DNA of 64,000 nt from Aphrophora alni (Eukaryota > Arthropoda > Insecta > Hemiptera > Aphrophoridae). The DNA is taken from NCBI GenBank assembly GCA_963513935.1, contig OY740773.1, forward strand, positions 99,867,291 through 99,931,290. Reading direction: 5' to 3'. The first letter of the stretch is position 1, and every line of letters begins with the position of its first letter. The notes beneath the pieces were generated by a model. That model was not told where the DNA came from. It did no database searches and saw only the letters and a program-made list of their open reading frames with translations. Positions 45,991-57,290 of the stretch are shown in pieces. Made by a program: the position numbers and the translations under genes.

Positions 45991-47051
45991 ACATTTATAC
46001 TCTCCAGCTGTTGTTTTGTCTCACCTGACCAGCTATTTTTAACGTTCGACCGTTTGTTTTAAACTAATCCGCGTTAAAAATATGTTAGATGTTCGCGAGG
46101 GGACCAGGGGTCTTGCGAAGCATCCCCAAAAGTTACTACCCACTCAATTCGCTACTGAGGTAGGCTTACTGGAAACATTACTATCCTCGTTGATTGCTGA
46201 ACGCACACTGTGTCCTACCCATCAATATGAGCTTAGAATTTCGATCCTAATGATTGGGATACCGCTTCCTTATCAAAAAGCGGAGGAAGCGCCTCATACT
46301 CCAAGTTAGGCAACTTATCATACTTAAATGCCATGTGATGCGGACATCACAGAGTTGTACGCTGAGACACTTCACAGATCTTTACCGAATCTGTATTACG
46401 AAATTTATTATTACGAAATATTGTTTATTTGTTAGGAAATACAGATTGAACTTTAAAATGAACCAAGTTCATCTTTAGAAAGATAAATTGCTGACAACAG
46501 AACGTTTACTTAAGGCTAGTGTATGGCTACGTCATTTTAACGGTTAAATGTTAATATGCAGCCATTCTTTACAAACGTACACCTAACACTAAAGAAATTA
46601 TTTTCTGAATTTCTCAGTAAAAAGTTTATTAAAGTCTATTAAAATACCTTAACTTAATATTACCAACAATATCTTGTTGCAGAATTCTTTATTTTGTGGA
46701 TATTTTTATCTCTGAAGTTGGTATACATCTAGTCACTTTATATTTATCAGTGAATAATTGTCAGTAAATTACCAAGAATATCAGTGAACTTTATGAACAA
46801 GTTATTGTGGCTTACAAAAACGATAACTGTTTCATTAATAATGAATACATTTTCCTAACAATTTCACAAACACTGTGTGAACACAATTTCCTAGTGATTC
46901 AAACACATATTTAAGACGTAATTAAGTTTGTTTATGTTCTTTTATAGATCAAATAAGTCTTACTTTAACTAAAAAGAATGTAAGAAGAGCACTAAAAACA
47001 TTTTAATGTAAAATAAAGTAGGCCTACTTTTAACAGACTTTTGAGTTTATT
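45991..47051. other. Unannotated sequence
   Basis: The overlapping frames at 46082 and 46254 (75 and 74 residues) have no recognisable motif. No gene seen. Confidence 0.35.
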
Positions 47052-47419
47052 GTCACGCCCGTAACGTTTTATCAATTTTTTAATTGAAATATTACAGGAT
47101 TTTAAGATTGAACACTAATGTTTCTAAGAAGGTATTTATCTTAAGATAAGCAGACAAAAATTTAATTCATAAATTTCCCAAGAAATTAACAGACTTGTTA
47201 ACAATTGTAACAGTATGTCAGAAGCAAGTGCTTTTCAAGTCACGTCCGTAACTCCAACTTAGTTGAACTATACATCAAAACCAATAATATGATCATTTTA
47301 AAATTTAGTGCAAAAATAGTATAAAAAATTACCTACCAGTTGAGCTTTAACAATTTACAAAATAAAATTAACTTTTCTTTTTTCCAAGTTGTAATGCATG
47401 TAACTGTCACGTCTGTAAC
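47052..47419 (+). repeat. Three spaced copies of a 14-base word
   Basis: GTCACGCCCGTAAC at 47052, GTCACGTCCGTAAC at 47239 and GTCACGTCTGTAAC at 47406. Spacing is 187 and 167 bp. Flanks do not align well. Function unknown. Confidence 0.6.
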
Positions 47420-48454
47420 AAAAGAATTGCTGTATATCAGTTAGATTAAATGTTTAAATTATTAAAACGAAAAACTATCGTTTGACTCATAAAAAAACTA
47501 CCCAAACATAATGAAACACGCAACTCTACTAGAATTGCAAGACGTCGGTAGCCTCACTCGGGGGTTAGCCTCGTGCAGGGAGCTGTTCGAATTGACTACG
47601 CGCTCTATAATTGACTATTACCCAAAGGATTTTATTCATGAAACATAAAATAATGTCACAATGACCATGTGATGTAAAAGTGTATAAAATCTGGTCTATA
47701 AACATCATTTTTCTATCTATATTATTGTGTGTTAGGCCTAAACATTACCGGGATGTTTTCTAGAAAACACAATCTTCACACTACGTAAATGTTATAAAAA
47801 TATTTTAGGCTGAGCAGTTTTCTTTGATAAAAATTAAACTTCTAGCACAATATTTTTCATTACGCTTACATTTAATCAAGTTTCTTAAAGAAAAGAAACT
47901 TCGCACGAAGTTATCCAACTTTTATGATTTGAAACTTTTTAATTTGAAATACAGCTTATCCTTGTAGAGCCTTTTGATTTTAACTTTTTATATAAAAAGA
48001 GAAGTTGATGGACTCTATCATGGTACTTACCCAGTCTCATACAACGTAATACAAGCAGATCCTGTAAATTTAATGCCAAAAATGTTGAATCCTTGGATCT
48101 TGTAGGAAATGTTAAATTGTATTTGTAGATCAAAAGGTCTTATCCAGTAGGATAATTTTGTTTAAAACAGTTGTTACACAGGTTTTCTGAACCTCGTAAT
48201 TTTGTCTATCACTACGGCTCTCGTAGATTTTTATATATTAAAAACTCCACTGGCTTCAGTCGTGTCAACAACTTGGCTATGGATCTCGTAGCTTCACGAT
48301 CTGCCACATTTTCTTGGGAGGCCAGGTTTCGAAATTACCATTTTGACAATAAATTTGTTATTTGTGACATTATGAAGATATTGTTGGTACCATTAAATGC
48401 AGAATTAATATCTGCAAATTTCGTTCTAATTTAGTTGAAAACGCACACTAGGCC

Positions 48455-48460
<6 letters not shown>
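47420..48460. other. Unannotated sequence
   Basis: The minus-strand frame at 47939-48133 contains a GGGTAAGTACC word that looks like a splice donor, but no matching exon pair is evident. The 87-residue plus frame at 48171 has no motif. No gene called. Confidence 0.3.

Positions 48461-48492
<32 letters not shown>
48461..48492. repeat. Poly-A tract
   Basis: Thirty-two consecutive A. Confidence 0.97.
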
Positions 48493-48494
<2 letters not shown>

Positions 48495-48839
48495 ATAAAA
48501 TTATAAAATGGCCATCATTTTGAAATTATGAATTATATTTTTCTGAAATTCAATTAGGATTCCATATGTGCAAACGTTTACTCCTCTATATCAAATTTCA
48601 AGTGTCTATCTTATATTTTTGAGTTTAGGCTTAGACGACAACAACGAGGGATGAACGACATGTGGGAAATCACTTGCGTTTCCAGAGTCCATGGAAAATT
48701 AAAATTATTTTTAAAAAAAACTGACTTTTTTTTATTATTATCAACCTTACCTTATACTTCGTATACTGGATAATTAAATGTGACAAATTAAAGAGAATTT
48801 TGAATTAAAAAACATAGTTATTGAGCTAGTTATATAGTT

Positions 48840-49100
48840 AATATTACCCCACCCTTAGCAAATTTTGATGTCAGGGGATGGGAGAACAGGATATGCGTCA
48901 AAAAATTAAAAGATACATTTGTTCAATTTAAAAGGCTTGATTAGAAAATAAAAACAGTATGAAGTCAAATTTGCTAGGTTAGATTAGGTTAGGGTGTATT
49001 AGGGTTGACATGATTGAATAAAGAAAGGTAAAAGAAAATTTCATTTATCCATCTTAACTTTATTGAGATTTAAAACTCTTCTCTGGTAAAGTGATAAACG
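48840..49100 (+). repeat. Direct repeat E, copy 1
   Basis: TTAGCAAATTTTGATGTCA, GGGGATGGGAGAACAGG, TTCAATTTAAAAGGCTTGAT, then degenerate TTAGG-type units and AAAACTCTTCTCTGGTAAAG. Copy 2 is about 465 bp downstream. Confidence 0.85.
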
Positions 49101-49304
49101 TAGTTATTAATATGAACATCATTGAATTTCGACAGCAGCGACCATGCAATGTCCACAGATCCTACTCATTGGAGTCATTTGGCAACAATTTTAACATCCT
49201 GAATCTTCAGGAAGGCTAAAACCATCTACACCTCACTTTAACTTTGTTAATAAGATAGTTAAACAAGATTTACGGAAATCTTCTTTGTCGTAAGGAATAG
49301 CTAA

Positions 49305-49565
49305 AAAGAACCCACGCTTAGCAAATTTTGATATCAATGGATGGGTGAGCAGGGGATACTTCAAAAATTGAAAAAGAGACGTATGATAATATGATCAATT
49401 TAAAAGGCTTGATGAGACAAGAAAAATGGTATGAAGTCTAATTTGTTAGGTTAGGTTATGTTAGTTTTGGGTAGATTAGGTTAGGTCAAATAAGGTTATA
49501 TTAGGTTATATATAACCTTAAATTCCTTGAAATTTAAAACTCTTCTCTGGTAAAGTGGCTACTTC
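49305..49565 (+). repeat. Direct repeat E, copy 2
   Basis: Same order of words as copy 1, including its own TTAGG-type run (49445-49510). A short inverted piece with the CCATCACTGATGTTCAAAAT word lies near 50065. Confidence 0.85.
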
Positions 49566-50139
49566 AATGAATCACAATGTTTTATGTTTTTATGCCTCTC
49601 AGGAGGTGGTAGTGACTGTAAATGATTAAATATGGTCAAGGAATATTTCATTTTTAAAGAAAAATGATATTTAAAAAATCCAAACCAGAAACCTACCAAA
49701 ATTGTAATTGTATTAAGATAGGTAGAATATAAAATATCAAGGAGGGATAAACATCAATTTGAACATTTGATTTGTGGTAGCAATTATAAACCAATAATGT
49801 AAGAAAAGAAAATCTACATCCTGTTTAAAATGTTTGGAACTTCCACAGATGAGGGTACAAAAACCAAGGAACCTACTAGAGACCTGGCCTGAAAATATTC
49901 TCAAATATCAATAAATTAAAGTATGGAAATATGCAAATTCCTTTTCAGCTACATTAATACAACCAAAAAAAAAATACTATTATTTGTGTCATTGACTCAT
50001 TTAAAATAATATATCACCTGATATTATGCCCCATTTAAAATTTTCAACTTATCCCCTGCCCTCCCATCACTGATGTTCAAAATTGAAAAATCTAAGCTCG
50101 TAGAACCCGTGTTTAGTTATCTTTTTTAACTTTATTATT
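49566..50139. other. Unannotated AT-rich sequence
   Basis: No gene recognised. Confidence 0.35.
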
Positions 50140-50420
50140 TTTTATTTAAAGACAAAAAACTCTCGTCCAACATTGTCTTAAAAAGAAAAGAAAAAGATTT
50201 AAAATAAAGACCCCTAAGCCTCGATATTCTAATAGTGTCAGGGTCGGAAAAGTCTAAGAGTCGGTCAAGAGAGATCATCTTACAAGAAGGGAAGATGGAA
50301 GAAAAGAATTTAACTCAAGACTAAATAAAGAAATATGCAGATCCAGTTAGACTACCTTGGAACTACCACAACCGTACTCACTATAAATGAGCCCCTGAGG
50401 CATTAATTAATAACAAAGGG
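50140..50420 (-). repeat. Family S dispersed repeat, copy 5
   Basis: Near-complete on the minus strand, from the GAGGGGCTCATTTATAGTGA-like head (about 50400) to the outer tail with GACGAGAGTTTTTTGTCTTT near 50160. Confidence 0.72.
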
Positions 50421-50649
50421 GAGGTGCAACACCCTGTATACACTCTAATATCAAACAAGTGTTACCCAATCCCAAGTCATTGCATTTTATTGCAATCCAA
50501 ATAAATTGTAATACCTAATCATTATGAATCATTTTACAAGATTTTTTTACAAAGAAAATTGTTTTCACTTTTAAAAATTACCATGATTATAATTAAACAA
50601 AACTTTCTTAAATTTTCAATAGTTATTTAATGAAGGAAACAAAATATAG

Positions 50650-50870
50650 TTACGGTCTTGGCAATCTCAAGGTTCCTAGCTGAATCTACATCTTTTTTTT
50701 ATTTAGTCTTGTGTTAGATCCCACCTTCATCTGTCTCATCTTTCTTCATCCACTCAGTTTACTTCCCTGATGCAATTTTGTGTCCTTTCTTCTTCTTCTT
50801 ATTTTATTTATTTATTTATAAGGCCATGATCGAGAGTTTTTTGTCTTTAAACAACAAGGAAAGAAATGGG
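50650..50870 (+). repeat. Family S dispersed repeat, copy 6
   Basis: CCTAGCTGAATCTACATC, TGTGTTAGATCCCACC, TTCATC words, then the outer tail GATCGAGAGTTTTTTGTCTT and TAAACAACAAGG. It runs directly into direct repeat F. Confidence 0.65.
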
Positions 50871-51290
50871 AAAATGAGGCAAATCATAGTTACTTATTTG
50901 CTCCTTCAATTTCAAATAAAACTTCACTTTTTACCGTCTTGTGTTGCGGATATATTTGCAGGGGAAGTAACAAAAACACTCGCTTATAAATTACACTCTA
51001 CAGACCCATATAATATAGTCACTATCCATTACTCACCTTATGTCAGATTTTTGTTGCCCTTATTATACCTGCTTTCAGAAACACCTGTTAAACTTCAGCC
51101 GACAAATTTTTTTATCTTTAAAACGCAATTCAATTAGGAATCGATTAATATCAAATTACAACCGAACTAATGCGTATTTAATTGTGGGCTATCTATCGAT
51201 ACTGCATTACGTCTGACCAAATACGAATTTGATTTGAAATTCAATAGGTTGTTATTGTAATTTATAGTATTTATGAAAAAGCATTGTTTA
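50815..51290 (+). repeat. Direct repeat F, copy 1
   Basis: About 470 bp matching 52440-52890 in order (TTGTGTTGCGGATATATT, ACTCGCTTATAAATTACACT, TTAAACTTCAGCCGACAAA, CAACCGAACTAATGCGTATT). The 119-residue frame at 50778 is not kept in copy 2 because of indels, so it is noncoding. Confidence 0.88.
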
Positions 51291-51609
51291 AACCTTGATT
51301 TTATAATTATTCCTTATTTTATAATTTATAAATTATTCCTTACTTTCCAATAATATGGTCGAGTTTGGACTTATTTTTGTTGTAATTTCATGTGCAGATA
51401 ATATAAACAAAACAATTCTAAAATTTGTAAAAAATCGTAGTGGCATACTAGGCGTCTTGTTGTGAGTGACAGGTAGCTCGCCCAACTATTGTCTGGCGGT
51501 CCGTCCCTGCGCGTGCGAAAGCGAATATTTTACTATTCCGATACATGCCATCCGAGACTGGCCATCCTGTACATATTCAAATAGGACATAAACTTGCAAC
51601 CTTTATAAA
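51291..51609. other. Unannotated, with a GC-richer patch
   Basis: 51470-51570 is GC-richer (GGCGGTCCGTCCCTGCGCGT). No gene or repeat recognised. Confidence 0.35.
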
Positions 51610-51840
51610 CGTCTGTTGTCAAAACGATAGGTGTCATTTCAAAAGCCACTTTTTTGACTCAGGGAACTTTAAACTTATATCTGTAAAAAACACATCGATT
51701 TTATGACCAATCATATCAGTTTCCATACTAAGTATATTTTTGGAAAAGTGGTTTCTGAAAATACTCTCCCCTTGAAGAAAATGACACGGAAGCAATGTAA
51801 CAACGACCAGTGTTAAATTAACCCCCATTTCACACATTAA
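51610..51840 (+). repeat. Family D dispersed repeat, copy 2
   Basis: AAAGCCACTTTTTTGACTCA followed by GGGAACTTTAAA, as at 43270 and 61480. Confidence 0.5.
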
Positions 51841-51841
51841 A

Positions 51842-51935
51842 CTCATTATCATGTGATAGTGTTGCAGACCCATTCATGAAACTTTAGCTTACCTAACCTG
51901 TTAGCACTTGATAAAATGTCTGCATTATATTTTAC
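51842..51935 (+). repeat. Single copy of the 55-bp minisatellite unit
   Basis: GTTGCAGACCCATTCATG, TTTAGCTTACCTAACCTGTT and AGCACTTGATAAAAT match one unit of the array at 55552-56235. The bases after it (TGCATTATATTTTACTAAAT) resemble those after the last array unit. Confidence 0.75.
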
Positions 51936-52439
51936 TAAATAATTAACCTTCGTTCTAACAGAGAGCGCTTACCCACACAATGAAAATTAATGGACAGTAG
52001 TGAAGTAGATATTACCTCCCCACTAATAGCTTTCTACCCTTAATTCAATGGAGAGAGATTCTAATTTAAAGGCAACAAGCACGGGTTCTGTGAGATAACT
52101 TCTAGGTTAGTGTTTTATAAATTCTTGGAAAATTAACTTACTGTGTTGCCGAACTGTCAGTGGGTTTTAAGGAAATAAATTGAGTAAAAAATATTATAAA
52201 AGTCAATAAAAACATTACTTGTATTCAAGTTTATATAGTACCAAGTCACAAGTAAGAATAAATATTACCTTGTTGCGTAACTATAACAGGTTTCGAAACG
52301 TATGTTACATCATCAGATTGTTGAAATGTTCAGATCACAAAAACATAACACACAAAACACAAAAACTTAATTGTCATGATCCGTATGGTATAGGGTAGAC
52401 GTTCAGATCACAAAAAAACGTTTCGTTACATATTTTTTA
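51936..52439. other. Unannotated AT-rich sequence
   Basis: No gene recognised. TTTCGAAACGTATGTTACAT near 52291 is of the kind seen near retroelement ends, but nothing supports it. Confidence 0.3.
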
Positions 52440-52890
52440 ATAAAGCGATGATAAAGATAGGTTTTTGTCTTTAAACAACAAGAAAAAAATCAAATCATAG
52501 TTACATAATTACGATAAACTATTTGCCCCTGTAATCTAAAAGACACTTCACTTTTTACAGCGTTGTGTTGCGGATATATTGCAGGGGTAACAAAAACACT
52601 CGCTTATAAATTACACTCTGCTCACCTATAAAATAGTCGCATTGCTCATCTTGTGACAGATTTTTCTTGTCATTATTTTACCTGTTTTCATAAACACCTG
52701 TTAAACTTCAGCCGACAAAGTACTACCGTTAGACGCAATACAATTGGGGATCGATTAATATCAAATTACAACCGAACTAATGCGTATTTAATTGTAAGCT
52801 ATCGATACTGCATTACGTCTGATCAAATACGAATTTGATTTGAAAGCTTGTGATTGTTATTTCAAGCATTTATGAAAAAGAATTGTTAAA
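52440..52890 (+). repeat. Direct repeat F, copy 2
   Basis: Partner of 50815-51290, 1.62 kb downstream, with scattered indels. Confidence 0.88.
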
Positions 52891-52982
52891 ACATTGATTT
52901 TGTAATTGCAATGAAATACATATGTTTTAGAGTTTCCTGACAAAGAAAAGGAAAATCATAATTATAACCTATAATGAATTAT

Positions 52983-53011
52983 GCGTGTGTGCGCGCGCGC
53001 GTGTGTGTGTT
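52983..53011. repeat. Alternating purine-pyrimidine (TG/CG) tract
   Basis: GCGTGTGTGCGCGCGCGCGT and following GT units. Alternating CG/TG tracts can adopt Z-DNA; that is a known property of such sequence, not shown here. Confidence 0.85.
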
Positions 53012-53384
53012 TCCGATGAAAAATTAATATTAATAACCCAGACCATTGTTGAAATTTCCAAGTAAAACAAAATAAATGGTCAGAAATAATTGACAAACAA
53101 CGAAATACAATTTTGACCACTTTTAAATGCAATTAAGTACGATTAACGGTAAACATTTTTTGAACACAAATAATTTCATTATACACAACTTATAATCTGT
53201 TTTAACACCTTTAAAAATATTTATTTCCGATTTTTTGCATTTCCACACATAAGTAGAATAATAAGATGTCAAAAAATGGACGTTATATTTCTTGGGGATA
53301 TATTCGTTTTGATGTTCTCTGAACCCAAAAAAAGGTTTCTTGAACGATGTCTCTCTCTTGTCTAATGTATGTTTAGGGGTATAG

Positions 53385-53790
53385 AACTTAAAAGCGTGAA
53401 TAGATTTTAATCAAGTTTTATATGTCGGCATATTTTTGCAATAGCAATTTGTTTTGATTACTCAAAATTTGCGTGTAGCTGCCGAAAGAAAGGAACACTC
53501 ATAACGAATTTCTCAAGATCACCTCTTTCGTTTTTGATCAAATTTTGCTCAAGTGTACCTCTAAGGACCCAGAAACCAAAAATTCCGGTTCATGAGTTGT
53601 CAGAAAAAACAAAAATAGACCATGGAGTTAAAATGACTTAAATTTTCAAAAACGACTGTACTGGTTTTAGTGAAATATGAAGATAAAGGTCGAAACCAGT
53701 TTTTACTGACGATTAATTTTGGCTCGTTTTTAATTGGGGGGGGGGGAGGGATGGGCGAATGAGAAAGTGTGCTATATTTTATACCGTTTA
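53385..53790 (+). repeat. Family C dispersed repeat, copy 4
   Basis: ATAGATTTTAATCAAGTTTT, TTGCGTGTAGCTGCC, TTTGATCAAATTTTGCTCA, AGTGTACCTCTAAGGACCC, GGTTCATGAGTTGTC. G-run of 11 at 53736-53746, then the GGGATGGGCGAATGAGAAAG tail. Confidence 0.7.
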
Positions 53791-54140
53791 TTTAGTTAAA
53801 AAAAGGGAATCATCCAAGTAGATTACACTTTTATTAAATAGATCTACATATCTGGTATATACAATGTACAGAATTCAATAAGGGTGTGGATGTAGATGTA
53901 ATAAACCATGCCTAATGGTATCTGTGAAATTAACTGAGAACATTGAGTTGTTTGTTGGTCAACTATTGTCTCCAACCTTACTCTCTACAATTTTAAATAG
54001 ATAATCTTTATCCAAGGCTACACTCAGTGAGTGTCTGTAAATAGTTACACTAAGCTGTGTACTTTTATTAAAACTTTTACTATATAAAATATTTTAACTA
54101 CTGAACTAACATGTTTGGCGAATAACAGTTCTTGGTGGTT
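53791..54140. other. Unannotated AT-rich sequence
   Basis: No feature recognised. Confidence 0.3.
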
Positions 54141-54144
54141 TTCC

Positions 54145-54240
54145 ATAAATATGGGCGGGTGAGAAACTTTTTGGGATAGAGTTTAGTGTATGGATATGTG
54201 AGAAAGTTAGTGCAATGTTTTTGGGATGTGTAATACAATG
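54145..54240 (+). repeat. Family C tail fragment
   Basis: GTGAGAAAGTTAGTGCAATG then TTTTTGGGATGTG, like the family C tail. Confidence 0.4.
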
Positions 54241-54419
54241 TATGCCAAAGTATAAAAGACAATCCATCAGTAAACATAAATCAGTTAGTTTTTTTTTCTC
54301 CATTCAGAAATTCACTCTATTTCCGACACGATATTTCCGAGATTAAAAAGTAACCATGTAATGTAACACCATCGCTCCAAGCGGCAATAAGTAGAACTTG
54401 AGCACAACTTTAATCAGCT

Positions 54420-54468
54420 GTTAGATAATAATTGGTTTCTATGGAAACCAACTTTGTTATTATCTAAC
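54420..54468. other. Small hairpin
   Basis: GTTAGATAATAA pairs with TTATTATCTAAC, and inside it TTGGTTTC pairs with GAAACCAA around a 4-base loop, with an asymmetric 5-base bulge on the right side. Confidence 0.7.
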
Positions 54469-54759
54469 TTCACGATCACAGGTTAGATTAAAACTGAAAA
54501 CTAGATTTCCAAAGGATTAAATAACAATCTGCAATACAAAGCTGAACAATAAAATGAAAGGGCAAGACGGTTAACAACTACTTGCCGTGACTATTGTAGT
54601 TCATTTGTAAAAGAAATCTGTTCTACGATAACTACAGCTACTGAAAGCCAACCTTAATACACTGCAAACAAGTGGGCAATTTATTTAGCATTAGCGAAAT
54701 GTATACCAATACAAACTTCCCAATACCCCTATACCCAAAATTGAGTATGAATTAAGTTC

Positions 54760-54960
54760 AAATTAAATAAAGTAGCTGCTAAAACAAAACACAAAATTTC
54801 GATTTTCTCAAAATCGACTATAACGATGTTGATCAAATTTTGCTCAGGTGTAGTCTCTAAAGACGCAAACAAAACGAATTGTTTGCCATCTCTTCAAAAA
54901 TGTAGGTAAACGAGTTATTAATTTTTAAAATTAAGTTTCCATAAAATGAGAATCACATAA
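54760..54960 (+). repeat. Family C dispersed repeat, copy 5
   Basis: TCGATTTTCTCAAAATCGAC, GTTGATCAAATTTTGCTCAG, GTCTCTAAAGACGCAAAC, GCCATCTCTTCAAAAATGTA in family order. Confidence 0.7.
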
Positions 54961-55082
54961 AAAACGTAATTACTGTCCCGAATTTCTTCCAATGTTAGTG
55001 AAATGTAATATTAATGAATAATATCTATGTACAAAATTTCAAACAAAAGACAGTACGGTTGAGTAATAATCGTGTATTTTTC

Positions 55083-55368
55083 GGACATTTGCCATCATTT
55101 GTGTGTTAAAAATCAAAACACGACGTTTCGGGAATAAGAATCAATTTCCGTTACCAAGTGACTAAAAACTAAAGAAACATGAAACTAGAAACTAAGCCTA
55201 TGTAAGAAGTAAAATTAAATATGAATACCACCAACCTTAATATCTAAGCATGCATCCCAGAGCTAGTTTCATGTTTCTTTAGTTTTTAGTCACTTGATAA
55301 CGGGAATTGATTCTTATTCCCGAAACGTCGTGTTTTGATTTTTAACACACAAATGATGGCAAATGTCC
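55083..55368. mobile_element. Near-perfect hairpin element, 106-bp arms
   Basis: Arms 55083-55188 and 55263-55368 are reverse complements with two mismatches by my count; the loop is 74 bases. Each arm contains CGACGTTTCGGGAATAAG or its complement. No coding frame. No target duplication is obvious. Confidence 0.95.
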
Positions 55369-55551
55369 TAAAAATGCATAATAATAAAATTGAACTTCCA
55401 TCATTAACAAATAATTTCAAACAGAGAATAATAATCATGGTCAAATGTGAACCTTGACAGTACTTATTAAAAGTTCCATTGTAACAAAAAACTTTGGTTG
55501 CAGTCGCATTCATGAACAACCTTAGCTTATCTAACTTTTCCAAATTACCTT

Positions 55552-56235
55552 ACCTAACATGTAACCCCTTTATTTAGTTGCACGCCCATTCATAAAACCA
55601 TAACTTACCTAATCTATTAGCACATGATAGAATTGTGGGCCCATACATAAAACCTTAGCTTACCTAACCTGGTAACACTTGGAGTTGCAAACCCATTTAT
55701 AAAACAATAGCTTACCTAACCTGTTAGCACCTGATAGAGTTGCGGGCCCATTCATAAAACCTTAGCTCACCTAAACTGTTAGCACTTGATAGACTTGTAG
55801 GCTCATACATAAGACCTTAGCTTACTTAACCTGTTAGCACCTGATAGTGTTGTAGGCCCATACATAAAAGCTTAGCTTACCTAACTTGTTAAAACCTGAC
55901 AGAGTTCCAGGTATAATCATAAAACCATAGCTTACCTAACGTGTTAACACCTGATAGAATTGCGGGCCCATTCAAATAAACTTAGCGTACCTAAGATAGA
56001 GGTTTTATGATAAAGTTTGCAAGCCCATTCACAAAATTGACTACACCTAACCTGGTAACACTTGGAGTTGTAAACCCATTTATAAAATCTTAGTTTACCT
56101 AACTTGTTAGCACTTAATAGAGTTGCAGGCACATTTATAGAACCTAACCTAACCTAAACCTGTTAACGCTTAATAGAGTGCAGGGCCATTAATTAAACTT
56201 TAGCTTACCTAACCTGTTAGCGCATGATAAAATTT
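55552..56235 (+). repeat. 55-bp minisatellite
   Basis: About 12 diverged units, each with GGCCCATTCATAAAACCTTA, GCTTACCTAACCTGTTAGCA and a CYTGATAGAGTTG phrase. One outlying unit is at 51842. The overlapping minus-strand frame at 55944 is an artefact. Confidence 0.92.
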
Positions 56236-56269
56236 CTCCATTATGTTATTTAAATGTTGTTACCAAAGG

Positions 56270-56470
56270 GCTCACTTCAATAAGTACGGGTTCGGCAACA
56301 CGAGCTCCTAGCTGGATCTACACCTTTTATATGTAGTCTTGGGTTAGATCACTCTCTTTCATCTTTCCTAGCAGGTCTTCATTGACCAACCTCTGTTCTT
56401 TTCCGACTTTAACGTTATTAAAGTATTTGAGGGCTAGGGGTCTTTATTTCATGTTTGTTGTAGAATATAA
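56270..56470 (+). repeat. Family S dispersed repeat, copy 7
   Basis: GGCTCACTTCAATAAGTACG head, CTAGCTGGATCTACACCTTT, CTTGGGTTAGATCACTCTCT, TTCTTTTCCGACTTTAACG, AGGGGTCTTTATTT. Among the best-preserved copies. Confidence 0.82.
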
Positions 56471-56919
56471 AATATAGCTTACAAGAGAAGCAATAAAAGA
56501 TCAAAGGGTAGGTCTAAGCACACAAACTGGCAAGCAGCATTAGACTCGTATATTTTTAATAAAAGTCAGAAATAACCTTCCAAGAGGACATTCACGGGTT
56601 GTGTGTGTCTCGTGCGTTGTAACAATTAATTCCAAATGTAAAAATACCTCTCATATTTGTATCTTATACCACTGTTTTTATTTTATCGCGTAACTCCAAT
56701 TCCCTTCCCTATTTAATGTAATCTACTCAGAATAACACTTTGACAGTGATAAAAAAGAGTCATTGTTCTTCTAATTGTGTTACTAAGAGTCATTGTTTAA
56801 ATATTGTGTTAATCTAATGGCATTTATTTGTTATTCATCGCTAGCGATAAGGCGCTAACGGATCGTATCGCAAAACATTTTTCTCCTGTATTTATTTTGT
56901 CAAATATACGTAATATAAA
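56471..56919. other. Unannotated AT-rich sequence
   Basis: No feature recognised. Confidence 0.3.
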
Positions 56920-57290
56920 TAAAATTGTGTGAAGAGTCAACAAATGTATGTTTTTGTGTGGAATTTAATCAAATTGCTTTGTGGGGATATTTTGATTGTA
57001 CTCGGCAAAATTTCTTCATTTTTCGAGAGTTCAAAATAGGAATAGTCGTCAAAAAGTTATGATTGTATTCTAAACTGACCGTACCGATTTTAATGAAATT
57101 TTATTCAAATGTGGTCTCTAAAACGTATACAAAACTTATTGGTTGCCTTCCAAAAACGCTTGTTCTTGAGATATCGTTAAATAAATCAATAAGTTGGTAA
57201 TGGGGCTGTTATAAAATCATTTCTCAAAGACTGCTCTACTGATTTTGTTAATTTTAGTGAAATTTGAAGGTTATTGACCCAAAATCGTGT
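56920..57290 (+). repeat. Family C dispersed repeat, copy 6
   Basis: ACCGATTTTAATGAAATTTT, GTGGTCTCTAAAACG, TTGGTTGCCTTCCAAAAACG and a TGACCCAAAATCGTGTTCAA end that leads straight into the minisatellite. Confidence 0.7.

Noticed and set aside
47939..48133. Exon ending in a GGGTAAGTACC splice donor
   Set aside because: The same word occurs near 44750 in a diverged inverted repeat, and no acceptor or partner exon is evident.
50778..51137. 119-residue plus-strand frame
   Set aside because: It starts in family S sequence and lies in direct repeat F. Copy 2 of that repeat has indels that break the frame.
50815..52890. LTR retrotransposon
   Set aside because: The repeats lack TG...CA ends and no gag, pol, primer-binding or polypurine sequence was seen.
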